Positions 1-9,201 of a stretch of 64,000 nucleotides of DNA are shown here, in pieces. The notes beneath the pieces are model-generated. The model was not told the origin of the DNA. It ran no database searches and saw only the letters and a list, made by a program, of their open reading frames with translations. A program made the position numbers and the translations under genes. The stretch is from Blattabacterium cuenoti (GTDB lineage: Bacteria > Bacteroidota > Bacteroidia > Flavobacteriales > Blattabacteriaceae), in NCBI RefSeq assembly GCF_014252275.1, contig NZ_CP059214.1, forward strand, positions 1,906 through 65,905, written 5' to 3'. Numbering within the stretch: the first letter of the stretch is position 1; each line of letters starts with the position of its first letter.

Positions 1-1976
1 AACGAAATAAAGGAAGAAATAATTTTCCAAAAAAAAATAAAAAAAAACAACATCATATTACAGAAGAAAAAGTAGATAGACAAATTAAAGAAACCTTAGA
101 AAGATTATCAAATAAAGGAGGAAAATCTAAACTGACAAAAGTTAAAAAAGAAAAGAAACAAATTAAAAAATCAAAAAACGAGATAAAAGAAAAAAATGAT
201 CATAAGAAAAATGGAAATTTAATAAAATTATCAGAATTTACAACCGTAAATGAATTAGCATCTATGATGAACGTAAATGCAACTGATGTAATCATGTCAT
301 GCATGTCCCTTGGAATTATGGTAACAATGAATCAAAGATTAGATGCTGAAGTTATCACATTAGTTGCAGATGAGTTAGGATTTAATGTTGAATTTGTTGG
401 ATTAGATATAGAAGAATTAATTCATGAGGATAAAGATTTGGAAAAAGACCTCAAACCAAGACCACCTATTATAACTGTAATGGGACATGTAGATCATGGA
501 AAAACTTCTTTACTAGATTACATAAGAAATACTAACGTAATTGCAGGAGAAAAAGGAGGAATTACTCAACACATAGCCGCTTACAGCGTAAAATATACTA
601 ATGATAAAAGTATTACATTCTTAGATACTCCAGGACATGAAGCTTTTACCGCTATGAGAGCTAGAGGTGCTCAAATAACGGATATTGCAATTATTGTTAT
701 TGCAGCTGATGATCACGTAATGCCACAAACTAAAGAAGCAATTAGTCATGCTCAAGCGGCAAATGTTCCAATGATTTTTGTTTTTAATAAAATGGACAAA
801 ACGAATGCAAATTCGGATAAAATTAGAGAACAGTTATCTGGATTAAATTTATTAGTAGAAGAATGGGGAGGTAAATATCCTTCTCAAGAAATCTCTGCAA
901 AATCAGGAAAAGGAATAGATCAATTATTAGAAAAAGTTATTCTTGTTTCTGAATTATTAGATTTAAAAGCAAATCCGAACAAACCTGCTATAGGTACTGT
1001 GATAGAAGCATCTTTAGATAAAGGAAGGGGATATATTACTACATTATTATTACAAGGAGGAACATTAAAAGTTGGAGATTATGTATTAGCTGGTGTTCAT
1101 CATGGAAAAGTTAAAATAATTCTCGATGAACGAGGAAATTCAATTCATATGTCTGGACCATCATGCCCAATTACTATATTAGGATTAAATGGTGCTCCTA
1201 CAGCTGGAGATAAATTTAAAGTATTTAAAGATGAAAAAGAAGCCAAACATTTAGCATCAAGAAGAGAACAACTCCAAAGGGAACAAAACATAAGAGCACA
1301 AAAACATCTGACACTTGATGAAGTAGGAAGAAGGATTGCTTTGGGAGATTTTAAAGAATTGAAAATTATTCTTAAAGGAGATGTTGATGGTTCGGTCGAA
1401 GCAATGGCAGATTCGATAGAACGTTTATCCACAAAAGTAATTGTAATGAATATCCTTTATAAAGGAGTAGGACAAATTACAGAATCTGATGTGTTATTAG
1501 CAAGTGCATCAGAAGCAATTATTATAGGATTTAATGTTCGACCTAATATTAGTGCAAAAAATTTAGCGAAAAAAAATAATATAGAAATACGTACATATTC
1601 CATTATTTACGATGTAGTGAATGATCTTAAAGAAGCTATGGAAGGAATGCTATCTCCTGAAGTAAGAGAAAAAATTTTAGGAAATGCAGAAGTTAGAGAA
1701 ATATTTAAAATTCCTAAAATAGGAACTATAGCAGGATGTATGGTGATAGAAGGAAAATTATTAAAAAAATCAAAAGTTCGATTAATACGTAAAGGAATTG
1801 TAATTCACAATAATGGAGAATTTAGTTCTTTAAAACGTTTTAAAGAAGATATCAAAGAAGTATCAAAAGGTTATGAATGTGGATTAGGGATTAGAGAATA
1901 CCATGATATACAATCAGGAGATATTATTGAAGTTTATGAAAAATTATATGAAACAAAAAAATTAAAAAAATCATGA
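1..1976 (+). CDS. infB: Translation initiation factor IF-2 (partial, 5' end outside window)
   Basis: IF-2 is the GTPase that places initiator tRNA on the small ribosomal subunit. The reading frame is open from the first bases (frame beginning at base 3), so the gene starts before the window. The visible part begins with a lysine-rich, low-complexity linker, then an IF2_N-like segment (from about base 230), then the G domain with GHVDHGKT at base 480, DTPGHE, NKMD and SAKSG motifs, followed by domain 2 and the C-terminal domains. An internal ATG at 264 exists, but in-frame coding upstream of it shows it is not the start. The stop overlaps the start of aspS as ATGA, which implies translational coupling. 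Confidence 0.97.
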   Translation, partial: RNKGRNNFPKKNKKKQHHITEEKVDRQIKETLERLSNKGGKSKLTKVKKEKKQIKKSKNEIKEKNDHKKNGNLIKLSEFTTVNELASMMNVNATDVIMSCMSLGIMVTMNQRLDAEVITLVADELGFNVEFVGLDIEELIHEDKDLEKDLKPRPPIITVMGHVDHGKTSLLDYIRNTNVIAGEKGGITQHIAAYSVKYTNDKSITFLDTPGHEAFTAMRARGAQITDIAIIVIAADDHVMPQTKEAISHAQAANVPMIFVFNKMDKTNANSDKIREQLSGLNLLVEEWGGKYPSQEISAKSGKGIDQLLEKVILVSELLDLKANPNKPAIGTVIEASLDKGRGYITTLLLQGGTLKVGDYVLAGVHHGKVKIILDERGNSIHMSGPSCPITILGLNGAPTAGDKFKVFKDEKEAKHLASRREQLQREQNIRAQKHLTLDEVGRRIALGDFKELKIILKGDVDGSVEAMADSIERLSTKVIVMNILYKGVGQITESDVLLASASEAIIIGFNVRPNISAKNLAKKNNIEIRTYSIIYDVVNDLKEAMEGMLSPEVREKILGNAEVREIFKIPKIGTIAGCMVIEGKLLKKSKVRLIRKGIVIHNNGEFSSLKRFKEDIKEVSKGYECGLGIREYHDIQSGDIIEVYEKLYETKKLKKS

Positions 1977-3694
1977 AACAGTATGTGTATCGAACACATA
2001 ATTGTGGAGAATTAAATATCAAAGATCTTGGAAAAAATGTCATTCTTTCCGGATGGATACATCAAATAAGAAATTTTGGATCTTTATCTTTTTTAGATCT
2101 TAGAGATTATTTCGGAATTACACAATTAATTATTCTTAAAAAATTTAAAAAAAAAAATCTTTTTTTAGGAAAAGAGGCTTTAATTAGAATTAAAGGAGAA
2201 GTAAGGGAAAGGTCCTCTAAAAATAAAAAGATTTCTACAGGAGAAATAGAAATTTTAGTAAACGAAATAAAAATTTTAAATAAATCCATTCCTATTCCTT
2301 TTTTAATAGAAGATCATACAGATGGAAAAGAAGAAGATAGAATGATTTATCGATATCTTGATATAAGGAGAAATATTATAAAAAATAATTTAATTTTACG
2401 TCATAAAATATCACTGGATATTAGAAATTTTCTATCTAAAAAAGGGTTTCTAGAAATAGAAACACCAATGTTAATCAATTCCACTCCTGAAGGAGCAAGA
2501 AATTTTGTAGTTCCTTCTAGGAAACAAAAAGGAAAATTTTATTCATTACCACAATCTCCTCAAATATTCAAGCAATTATTAATGATAGGAGGAATTGATA
2601 AGTATTTTCAAATAGTAAAATGTTTTAGAGATGAGGATGCAAGATCTGATCGACAAATTGAATTTACACAAATAGATTGCGAAATGTCTTTTGTAAAAAA
2701 AGAAGATGTTTTATTATTTTTCGAAATCTTCATCAAGTATATATTCAGTAATTTTAATAAAAATAAACTAGATACTCCTTTTCCTCGTTTATCATACTGT
2801 GATGCAATTAAAATGTATGGGACCGATTCTCCAGATATCCGTTTTGGAATGAAATTTTTTGAGATTGATCGATCAATTATTAAAAAGAATATAAAAGAAC
2901 TTATTGATAATAAATTAATAATAGGAATAAAAACAGATGTATGTGATTATATTCATGATCATCAAATTGATAAACTGTTAAAAATAAAAGATACAACAAA
3001 TTTCTTTTGGATTAAATATTTATCAGATGGAAATATAATACATTCAAAAAAAGGTTTTTTATATAAAAAAAAATTCATAAAAAACTTTGTTGATTATTTA
3101 AATATTAAAAGAAATGATTTATTGATTGTTTCTTATGGGGAAGAAATAATTGCAAGAAAGATACTATCTCAAATTCGAACAAAAATTTTAAAAAAATTTT
3201 GTTTAAAAAAACATTATCAATCATTTCAACCTGTATGGATCCTCGATTTTCCTCTTTTAGAATGGGAAAAAAAAGAAAAAAAATTTAAATCTTTACATCA
3301 TCCGTTCACAAGTCCAAAAGAAGAAGATATTCACTTATTGAACTATCATCCAAATAAAGTAAGATCTCAATCATATGATTTAATTATAAATGGAATAGAG
3401 ATTGGTAGTGGATCAATCCGTATTCATAACAAGGAAATACAAAATATCATTTTCAAACATATAGGATTATCATCACAAGAAATAAAATCTAATTTTGGAT
3501 TTTTTCTTAAAGCTTTTGAATATGGAACCCCTCCTCATGGAGGGATTGCATTTGGATTAGATCGTTTAATATCATTATTAAAAAACGATGAGAACATAAA
3601 AAATTTTATTGCTTTTCCAAAAAACAATGAAGGAAAAGATCTCATGACTAATTCTCCATCTTATTTAAAAACAATCAATTCAAAGAATTATTGA
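1973..3694 (+). CDS. aspS: Aspartyl-tRNA synthetase
   Basis: Class IIb synthetase that charges tRNA-Asp (573 aa, close to the usual bacterial length). An N-terminal OB-fold anticodon-binding domain is followed by the catalytic core. Class II motif 2 (FRDEDARSDRQIEFTQID) is near residues 219-236, the bacterial GAD insertion follows, and motif 3 (GIAFGLDR) ends near residue 531. The ATG overlaps the infB stop by 4 nt, so the two genes are probably co-transcribed. The stop codon overlaps the convergent ppa gene by 7 nt. Whether the enzyme is discriminating or also charges tRNA-Asn cannot be told from the sequence alone. Confidence 0.97.
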   Translation: MKQYVYRTHNCGELNIKDLGKNVILSGWIHQIRNFGSLSFLDLRDYFGITQLIILKKFKKKNLFLGKEALIRIKGEVRERSSKNKKISTGEIEILVNEIKILNKSIPIPFLIEDHTDGKEEDRMIYRYLDIRRNIIKNNLILRHKISLDIRNFLSKKGFLEIETPMLINSTPEGARNFVVPSRKQKGKFYSLPQSPQIFKQLLMIGGIDKYFQIVKCFRDEDARSDRQIEFTQIDCEMSFVKKEDVLLFFEIFIKYIFSNFNKNKLDTPFPRLSYCDAIKMYGTDSPDIRFGMKFFEIDRSIIKKNIKELIDNKLIIGIKTDVCDYIHDHQIDKLLKIKDTTNFFWIKYLSDGNIIHSKKGFLYKKKFIKNFVDYLNIKRNDLLIVSYGEEIIARKILSQIRTKILKKFCLKKHYQSFQPVWILDFPLLEWEKKEKKFKSLHHPFTSPKEEDIHLLNYHPNKVRSQSYDLIINGIEIGSGSIRIHNKEIQNIIFKHIGLSSQEIKSNFGFFLKAFEYGTPPHGGIAFGLDRLISLLKNDENIKNFIAFPKNNEGKDLMTNSPSYLKTINSKNY

Positions 3695-4185
3695 GATGAT
3701 TGTTTCTTTTTATATCGAAAACAAGAAGATTTATACACATGAATGGCTTGTTCTTTGTTTTTCCATTCTCCTATTTTTACTTTTTTATTTTCTAAATACT
3801 TGTATTCTGAAAAAAAATGTTCTATTTCTTTTTTTATATGTGAAGAAATTTCATTTATATTATCAATTGTTTGATAATTTGGATCAGAAATTGGTACACA
3901 TATGATTTTTTCATCTTGTTCGTAGTTATCTTCCATAAAAAAAATTCCAATAGGTTTTACTTTTACTAAACAACCAGGAACAGTGGGATTTGTTAAAAAT
4001 ACTAAAACATCTAATGGATCTCCATCCATAGCAAGTGTTTTAGGAATAAAACCATAATCTGTTGGATACATCATCGATGAATGTAAAACTCTATCTAAAC
4101 GAATAAGATTATTCTTTTTATCAAATTCATATTTATTTCTACTTCCTTTCGGAATTTCAATTAATACATCAAAATTTATTTCCAT
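3688..4185 (-). CDS. ppa: Inorganic pyrophosphatase, family I
   Basis: Soluble enzyme that hydrolyses pyrophosphate and so drives biosynthetic reactions such as tRNA charging. It has 165 aa, typical of family I. The signature DGDPLDVLV lies near residues 54-62 with its metal-binding aspartates intact. The N-terminal ...EIPKGSRNKYEFD segment and the YPTDYGFIP segment are characteristic. It is transcribed toward aspS and shares 7 nt with it at the 3' ends. It begins 4 nt after the stop of the E2 gene upstream on the same strand, so the two probably form one transcript. Confidence 0.96.
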   Translation of the reverse strand: MEINFDVLIEIPKGSRNKYEFDKKNNLIRLDRVLHSSMMYPTDYGFIPKTLAMDGDPLDVLVFLTNPTVPGCLVKVKPIGIFFMEDNYEQDEKIICVPISDPNYQTIDNINEISSHIKKEIEHFFSEYKYLENKKVKIGEWKNKEQAIHVYKSSCFRYKKKQSSQ

Positions 4186-4189
4186 ATTT

Positions 4190-5386
4190 TTATATTTTTT
4201 TATAACAATTAAATTTTTCTAGATATAAAGCTACTTTTTTTGCAAATGTTCCTCCTAACATTCCATCTATTACGCGATGATCATACGTATGAGATAAATA
4301 AATTTTATATCTTTTTTCAAAAAAATCTCCTTTTTGTGTTTCAATTACAGATAATTTTTTTTGTATTAATCCAAGAGCCATAATTGCAACTTGTGGTTGA
4401 TGAATAATGGGAGTTCCAAAAAGGTTTCCAAAACTTCCTATATTACTAATAGTGTATGTACCACCTTGAGTTTCTTCAGGATTTAATTGATTAGATCTTG
4501 CCCGTTTAACCAAATCATTAATAATTTTTATTAATCCTTTTAAATTATAAGAATCTGCTTGTTTTATAACAGGAACGATTAAATTACCATTTGGTAATGC
4601 AGTGGCTATTCCTATATTAATATTTTTTTTTTTTATAATGTTTGTCCCGTTTACAGATATATTTATCATTGGTAAATCCTTTATAGCTTTTGCTACACAT
4701 TCTACAAAAATAGACATAATTGTAAGTTTTTCTCCTGTTTCTTTTTGAAATTCGTATTTCATTTTTTCTCTCCAATTGACAATGTTAGTAACATCTGCTT
4801 CTACAAAAGAAGTAACATGAGCAGAGATATTTTTACTATACATCATATGTTTTGCAGTTATCTTTCGTATACGATCCATTTCTAATATTTCTTCATTTCT
4901 TTTATTATGAAATAAAAAATTATTGTTATGATTAATAAAAAAAGTATTTTTTTTTTCTTTTATATATCTCAATATATCTTGTTTTGTAACTCGTTTTCTA
5001 TTTCCTGTTCCTTCTATTGATTCCAATTCATAAAAACTAATTCCTTCTTTTTTTGCGATGGTACGTACAAGAGGTGAATAAAAGTGATTATTTTTTTCTT
5101 TTATTACAAATTCTTTTTTTATAAAATATTCATTTTTTAATTTTTCTCTTATTTCTAATACAGCAATAGTTGTCCCGACCTTGGCTATTTCATTGGAATG
5201 AAACAGTTTTTTTTTTAATATTCCATTGAATGGAGAAGAAATTTCCGAATCTACCTTATCCGTTGCTATTTCTACTAGAATATCATCTTTTTTTATGAGA
5301 TCTCCTTCTTCTTTTAACCAACGAATAATTGTAGCTTCTGCAACACTCTCACCTATTGATGGAAGGGTTAAATTATAATCGGACAT
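4190..5386 (-). CDS. 2-oxoacid dehydrogenase complex E2 (dihydrolipoamide acyltransferase)
   Basis: Acyltransferase core of a 2-oxoacid dehydrogenase complex (398 aa). It has one N-terminal lipoyl domain with the lipoylated lysine at K44 (EIATDKVDSEI), a peripheral subunit-binding domain around residues 100-147, and a C-terminal catalytic domain with the SHTYDHRVIDG active-site motif. The GESVAEATI...ATDKVDSE lipoyl signature is the type seen in branched-chain/pyruvate-type E2 proteins of Flavobacteria. It differs from the sucB gene at 37.8 kb, so the organism has two E2 enzymes. The substrate (pyruvate or branched-chain 2-oxoacids) cannot be settled here because no E1 gene is adjacent. Confidence 0.9.
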   Translation of the reverse strand: MSDYNLTLPSIGESVAEATIIRWLKEEGDLIKKDDILVEIATDKVDSEISSPFNGILKKKLFHSNEIAKVGTTIAVLEIREKLKNEYFIKKEFVIKEKNNHFYSPLVRTIAKKEGISFYELESIEGTGNRKRVTKQDILRYIKEKKNTFFINHNNNFLFHNKRNEEILEMDRIRKITAKHMMYSKNISAHVTSFVEADVTNIVNWREKMKYEFQKETGEKLTIMSIFVECVAKAIKDLPMINISVNGTNIIKKKNINIGIATALPNGNLIVPVIKQADSYNLKGLIKIINDLVKRARSNQLNPEETQGGTYTISNIGSFGNLFGTPIIHQPQVAIMALGLIQKKLSVIETQKGDFFEKRYKIYLSHTYDHRVIDGMLGGTFAKKVALYLEKFNCYKKI

Positions 5387-5486
5387 CTAAATTTATCGTT
5401 TTATATTTGCAGATACAATAAAATCATGAGATTTCAGAATCAAAAGAAAATTTACAAAATCAAAAATAATAAATTCATTTTAAAAA

Positions 5487-7007
5487 ATGAAAATTCTTTC
5501 ATTGAATCAAATTAAACAAGCAGAAAAATATTGTATTGATCAAAAACAAATTTCTTCATTAGAATTGATGGATCGAGCAGCAGAAAATTGTTTTAAATGG
5601 ATTATTAAACATTATCAAATAAAAAATAAATCATTTATTATTTTTTCTGGAAATGGAAATAATGGAGGTGATGGCCTTTCTTTAGCACGTTTTCTTTATA
5701 CATATGGGGTTCAAGTTTCCGTTTATATTTTAAATATTTCTAACCATTTTTCTGATGAATTTTTAATTCAAAAAAATAGAATAATTAAAAATAACATTAA
5801 TCTTCATCATCTTTATGAAGGAGAAAAAATTCCTAATTTTGATAAAAAAAATTATATTATTGACGCAATATTTGGAATAGGATTGAATCGTGAAATTGGA
5901 AACTTTTGGAAAAATTTTATTGATATTTTAAATAAAAAAAAATTTTCATTAGTAATATCCATTGATATTCCATCAGGAATGTTTATAGAAACAAATAATA
6001 ATCATAAATCAAAAAAAATTATTAAAGCAACACATACACTTACCTTTTATACACCAAAAATTCCTTTTTTTTTACCTGATTATGAAGAATATGTAGGAAA
6101 ATGGTGGGTAATAAATCTTGGAGTTCATAAAGATTATTTTCAAAAAATTTATACAAAGAATTATTTTGTAGACTGTGAATATATTCGTTCAATTAAAAAA
6201 AGAAGAAAAAAATTTTCTCATAAAGGAAATTATGGTCATGGATTAATTATAGGTGGTAGCTATGGAATGATTGGCTCTATGGTTCTTGCAGGTAAAGCAT
6301 GTCTAAGAAGTGGAATAGGAAAACTTACCATATATACTCCTCATTGTGGATATTCCATTTTACAAAATGGAATTCCTGAAGCAATTATAAAAACAGATAA
6401 AAAAAAATTTTTTATAAGTAAAATAGATGATCTTCCTAAGATAACGTCGGTTGGAATAGGAATGGGATTAGGAATGCATCCTAAAACACAATATGCATTA
6501 GAATCATTTTTATTAAAAATATCAAAAAGAAAAAAAACAAATCTAATCCTAGATGCAGATGCTATTAATATAATAGCAAATAAATTAGATATGTTAAGAA
6601 TTCTTCCGAAGAATACAATACTTACTCCACATCCTAAAGAATTGTTCCGTCTTTTTGGAACATGGAAAAATGATTATGAAAAATTAAACTTATTGAAAGA
6701 AATGTCCAACAAATATCATATATTTTTTGTATTGAAAGGATTTTATTCAATTATTTCTACTCCTAGTGGAGAATTATATTTCAATAGTACAGGTAATCCT
6801 GGGATGTCTACTGCAGGTAGTGGAGATGTTCTTTCAGGAATGATAGTAAGTTTTTTATCTCAAGGATATTCCGAAAAAGATGCATGCATCTTTTCTGTTT
6901 ACTTACATGGTTTATCAGGAGATATAGCTAAAAATGAATTATGTGAAGAATCAATTATATCTTCAGATATCGTTGATTGTATCGCAAAATCTTTTCAAAA
7001 AATTTGA
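5487..7007 (+). CDS. nnr: Bifunctional NAD(P)H-hydrate repair enzyme (epimerase/dehydratase)
   Basis: Repairs hydrated, inactive NADH and NADPH. The 506-aa protein is the usual fusion. An N-terminal YjeF_N epimerase domain carries FSGNGNNGGDGL near residues 52-63. A C-terminal ADP-dependent dehydratase domain of the ribokinase-like fold carries NSTGNPGMSTAGSGDVLSG near its end. A TATATTTG element at 5402-5409 could be a -7 box, but no convincing -33 element accompanies it. The last 53 nt overlap the 3' end of lnt on the other strand, so both C-termini are encoded by the same DNA. Confidence 0.94.
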   Translation: MKILSLNQIKQAEKYCIDQKQISSLELMDRAAENCFKWIIKHYQIKNKSFIIFSGNGNNGGDGLSLARFLYTYGVQVSVYILNISNHFSDEFLIQKNRIIKNNINLHHLYEGEKIPNFDKKNYIIDAIFGIGLNREIGNFWKNFIDILNKKKFSLVISIDIPSGMFIETNNNHKSKKIIKATHTLTFYTPKIPFFLPDYEEYVGKWWVINLGVHKDYFQKIYTKNYFVDCEYIRSIKKRRKKFSHKGNYGHGLIIGGSYGMIGSMVLAGKACLRSGIGKLTIYTPHCGYSILQNGIPEAIIKTDKKKFFISKIDDLPKITSVGIGMGLGMHPKTQYALESFLLKISKRKKTNLILDADAINIIANKLDMLRILPKNTILTPHPKELFRLFGTWKNDYEKLNLLKEMSNKYHIFFVLKGFYSIISTPSGELYFNSTGNPGMSTAGSGDVLSGMIVSFLSQGYSEKDACIFSVYLHGLSGDIAKNELCEESIISSDIVDCIAKSFQKI

Positions 7008-8676
7008 ATATATTATTTACAACAACATAAGAAAAAATGTTGATTACGAATAATAAACTGATTTTTGCAATATAATCTCCATGTTGAATATAAAACGTTT
7101 TTTTCTTATTCAATGCGACTTGTTCTCTTATTACTCCTTTTTTTCCATAAGGAACATAAGAGATAATATCTCCTCTTTCATTAATAAAACAAGAAATTCC
7201 CGTATTTGCAGATCTTGCAATCCATTTTCTATTTTCAATAGCACGTAAACGTGAATAATAACAGTGTTGTTTATGTCCTTGTGTATTCCCCCACCATCCA
7301 TCATTAGTTATAATAACCATTAATTCTGCATTTTTTTTAAAAAATTTAGAAACATATTCTCCAAAAACAGATTCATAACAAATAATTGGTGCTATTTTAA
7401 CCTTGCAATAAGGATGTTGAAAAACAGAAATATTATTAGCCTTTCCCAATTCCATTACTTCTCCACCAAAGTCAAGTAAAATGTTTCCCAATATGGGATA
7501 AAATATCTTTTTATAAGGAAAAGTTTCTACAGCAGGAACTAATTTAGATTTATGATGATAATTATTCATTGGACTTTCAGAAGCTATTTGAACAATTGAA
7601 TTAAAAAGATCTATCCATTTTTCACTTTCATTAAGTCCAAAAAAAAACTTTGTTGAAGTATCACTTTTATCTTTTCTATCATATATTTCAAATAATTCTA
7701 AACCTGTCAGAAATACTGTTTTTGGAGATTTTTTTCGTAGATATTCTCTAAAAAAATGAATTAATCTATCTCCTTCTAAATCTTTTGTAGGAATTTTGTA
7801 TCCATATCCAGGAAATGCTGTTTCTGGAGCTACAATAATCATTGATTTTTTAGAGATGTTTTGATCCATTAAATTTTGAAAATCATAAACACATTGTTCT
7901 GTAGAAGTTTGATATTTTTGATGATATGGATCTATATTGGGTTGAAGTACCAATACCTCTATATATTTATTCGATTGTTGTGTTCCATATTTCATGTATA
8001 GGATACTCGATATCAAAATCAATGAAAAAATGATCATCAAACTTGTAAAAATTTTTTTGTAAAAAACAATTATATTTCTATTCTCATCATATTCAATAAT
8101 GGCAACTGATAAAATAATATTGACTATCCATATCCATAAAGTTCCTCCTAATGTTCCAGTATATTCATACCATTGAATCCATTCAATACGATTAGCAAAT
8201 CCATTTCCCAAATTCAACCAAGGCCATGATAATTCCCATTCCAAATGGATTTTTTCTAAGACTATCCAAAAAAAAATAAAAAATGCATATCCAATTTTTC
8301 TACACTCTGAATATTTTTTTATCCATGAAGAAAAAGAAAATACAATGGACATAAAAAAGGCATTAAAAAAAATAGGAATACAATATGCTTCTAAAGCAAA
8401 CGATCCGTTTGAATGTTGAGAGTAATATAGCCACCATGTGGCTATTCCATTCCAAGTTAAAAAGGAAAAATAAGAAAATACAAAAACCGATAGAAAAGAT
8501 CCTTCTAAAAAATTTTCCAAATATAATAAAGGAACAAAAGATACAAACAAATAAAGAGGATTACCATTGGTTGGCCATCCACAACCTAACAATACTCCCG
8601 AAAGCATACTTAACAAAAAACTCAATAAAACAAATTTTTTTTGTTTTCTTTTTAAGAGATTGTATGTATTCATCAT
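6955..8676 (-). CDS. lnt: Apolipoprotein N-acyltransferase
   Basis: Inner-membrane enzyme that adds the third acyl chain to lipoproteins. The N-terminal part is strongly hydrophobic with several membrane segments, followed by a periplasmic nitrilase-like domain. The catalytic triad is visible as E285 (APETAFPG), K376 (HHKSKLVP) and C433 (IICYESVFG). I start the gene at the ATG at 8676. The frame stays open further upstream, but that part reads through the 3' end of the tmRNA gene and is not lnt. This gives 573 aa; a second ATG follows at 8673. The 3' end overlaps nnr by 53 nt. Confidence 0.93.
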   Translation of the reverse strand: MMNTYNLLKRKQKKFVLLSFLLSMLSGVLLGCGWPTNGNPLYLFVSFVPLLYLENFLEGSFLSVFVFSYFSFLTWNGIATWWLYYSQHSNGSFALEAYCIPIFFNAFFMSIVFSFSSWIKKYSECRKIGYAFFIFFWIVLEKIHLEWELSWPWLNLGNGFANRIEWIQWYEYTGTLGGTLWIWIVNIILSVAIIEYDENRNIIVFYKKIFTSLMIIFSLILISSILYMKYGTQQSNKYIEVLVLQPNIDPYHQKYQTSTEQCVYDFQNLMDQNISKKSMIIVAPETAFPGYGYKIPTKDLEGDRLIHFFREYLRKKSPKTVFLTGLELFEIYDRKDKSDTSTKFFFGLNESEKWIDLFNSIVQIASESPMNNYHHKSKLVPAVETFPYKKIFYPILGNILLDFGGEVMELGKANNISVFQHPYCKVKIAPIICYESVFGEYVSKFFKKNAELMVIITNDGWWGNTQGHKQHCYYSRLRAIENRKWIARSANTGISCFINERGDIISYVPYGKKGVIREQVALNKKKTFYIQHGDYIAKISLLFVINIFSYVVVNNIFKFFEKILRYNQRYLKI

Positions 8677-8708
8677 TTTTGAAATAATGTTCTTTCCGAA
8701 AAGAAAAA

Positions 8709-9111
8709 TGGAGCTGGCGGGATTCGAACCCGCGTCCATACAAAAAGTATAAAAGACTTCTACATACTTATCCAAAAAATTGATTTAAGTTCTTATTAAG
8801 AATTTTGGATTTCTTATAAGAACCGAGATTCAAAAAAACATTTCAGAAAATGTTTAAGAATCATACATTTTCCTATCCTTAATAAATTCTAGTATTTCTA
8901 TATCAGAAACTATAAGGAATAATTTCTGAGAAATATTTTGCTTCTACATATAAGTAGATATAGCTTAAAAAAAATTTTTAAGCAGCAAAAGCGTATTGTT
9001 GTTTTTCGCCATTTATAAATATCGTAACGTTTTTTTTTCGTGTAAATCCTTACGTAACACGGTATGCTTTCTTTTGTTACTTTAATGTTGTCAATGCCAA
9101 AATACAGCCCC
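8709..9111 (-). ncRNA. ssrA: tmRNA (ribosome rescue), tag AGEKQQYAFAA
   Basis: The 5' end GGGGCTG (9111 down to 9105) pairs with CAGCTCC near the 3' end, which carries a GGTTCGAATCC T-arm; the discriminator A is at 8709. CCA is not encoded. The tag reading frame runs from GGC (9008-9010) to TAA (8978-8980) and encodes GEKQQYAFAA, to which the alanine carried by tmRNA is added. A T-rich stretch follows the 3' end and may terminate transcription. The length is about 403 nt, normal for a one-piece tmRNA. It lies between rodA and lnt on the same strand. Confidence 0.95.
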
Positions 9112-9201
9112 TTAACTAACTAATTGTAAATAATATAATAATTTTTATTATTACTTATCAATAAATTTTACTATAAAATTAAGAATTTTTTTATTATTAT
9201 A

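Noticed and set aside
5402-5409. TATATTTG as the promoter of nnr
   Set aside because: Exact -7 match but about 78 nt from the start and without a -33 element; such octamers are common by chance here.
8385-8687. 100-codon plus-strand frame within lnt
   Set aside because: Antisense to the membrane part of lnt; low-complexity composition typical of shadows.
8677-8775. In-frame 5' extension of lnt giving a longer protein
   Set aside because: The extension is read from the 3' end of the tmRNA gene and does not resemble Lnt N-termini; ATG at 8676 fits better.
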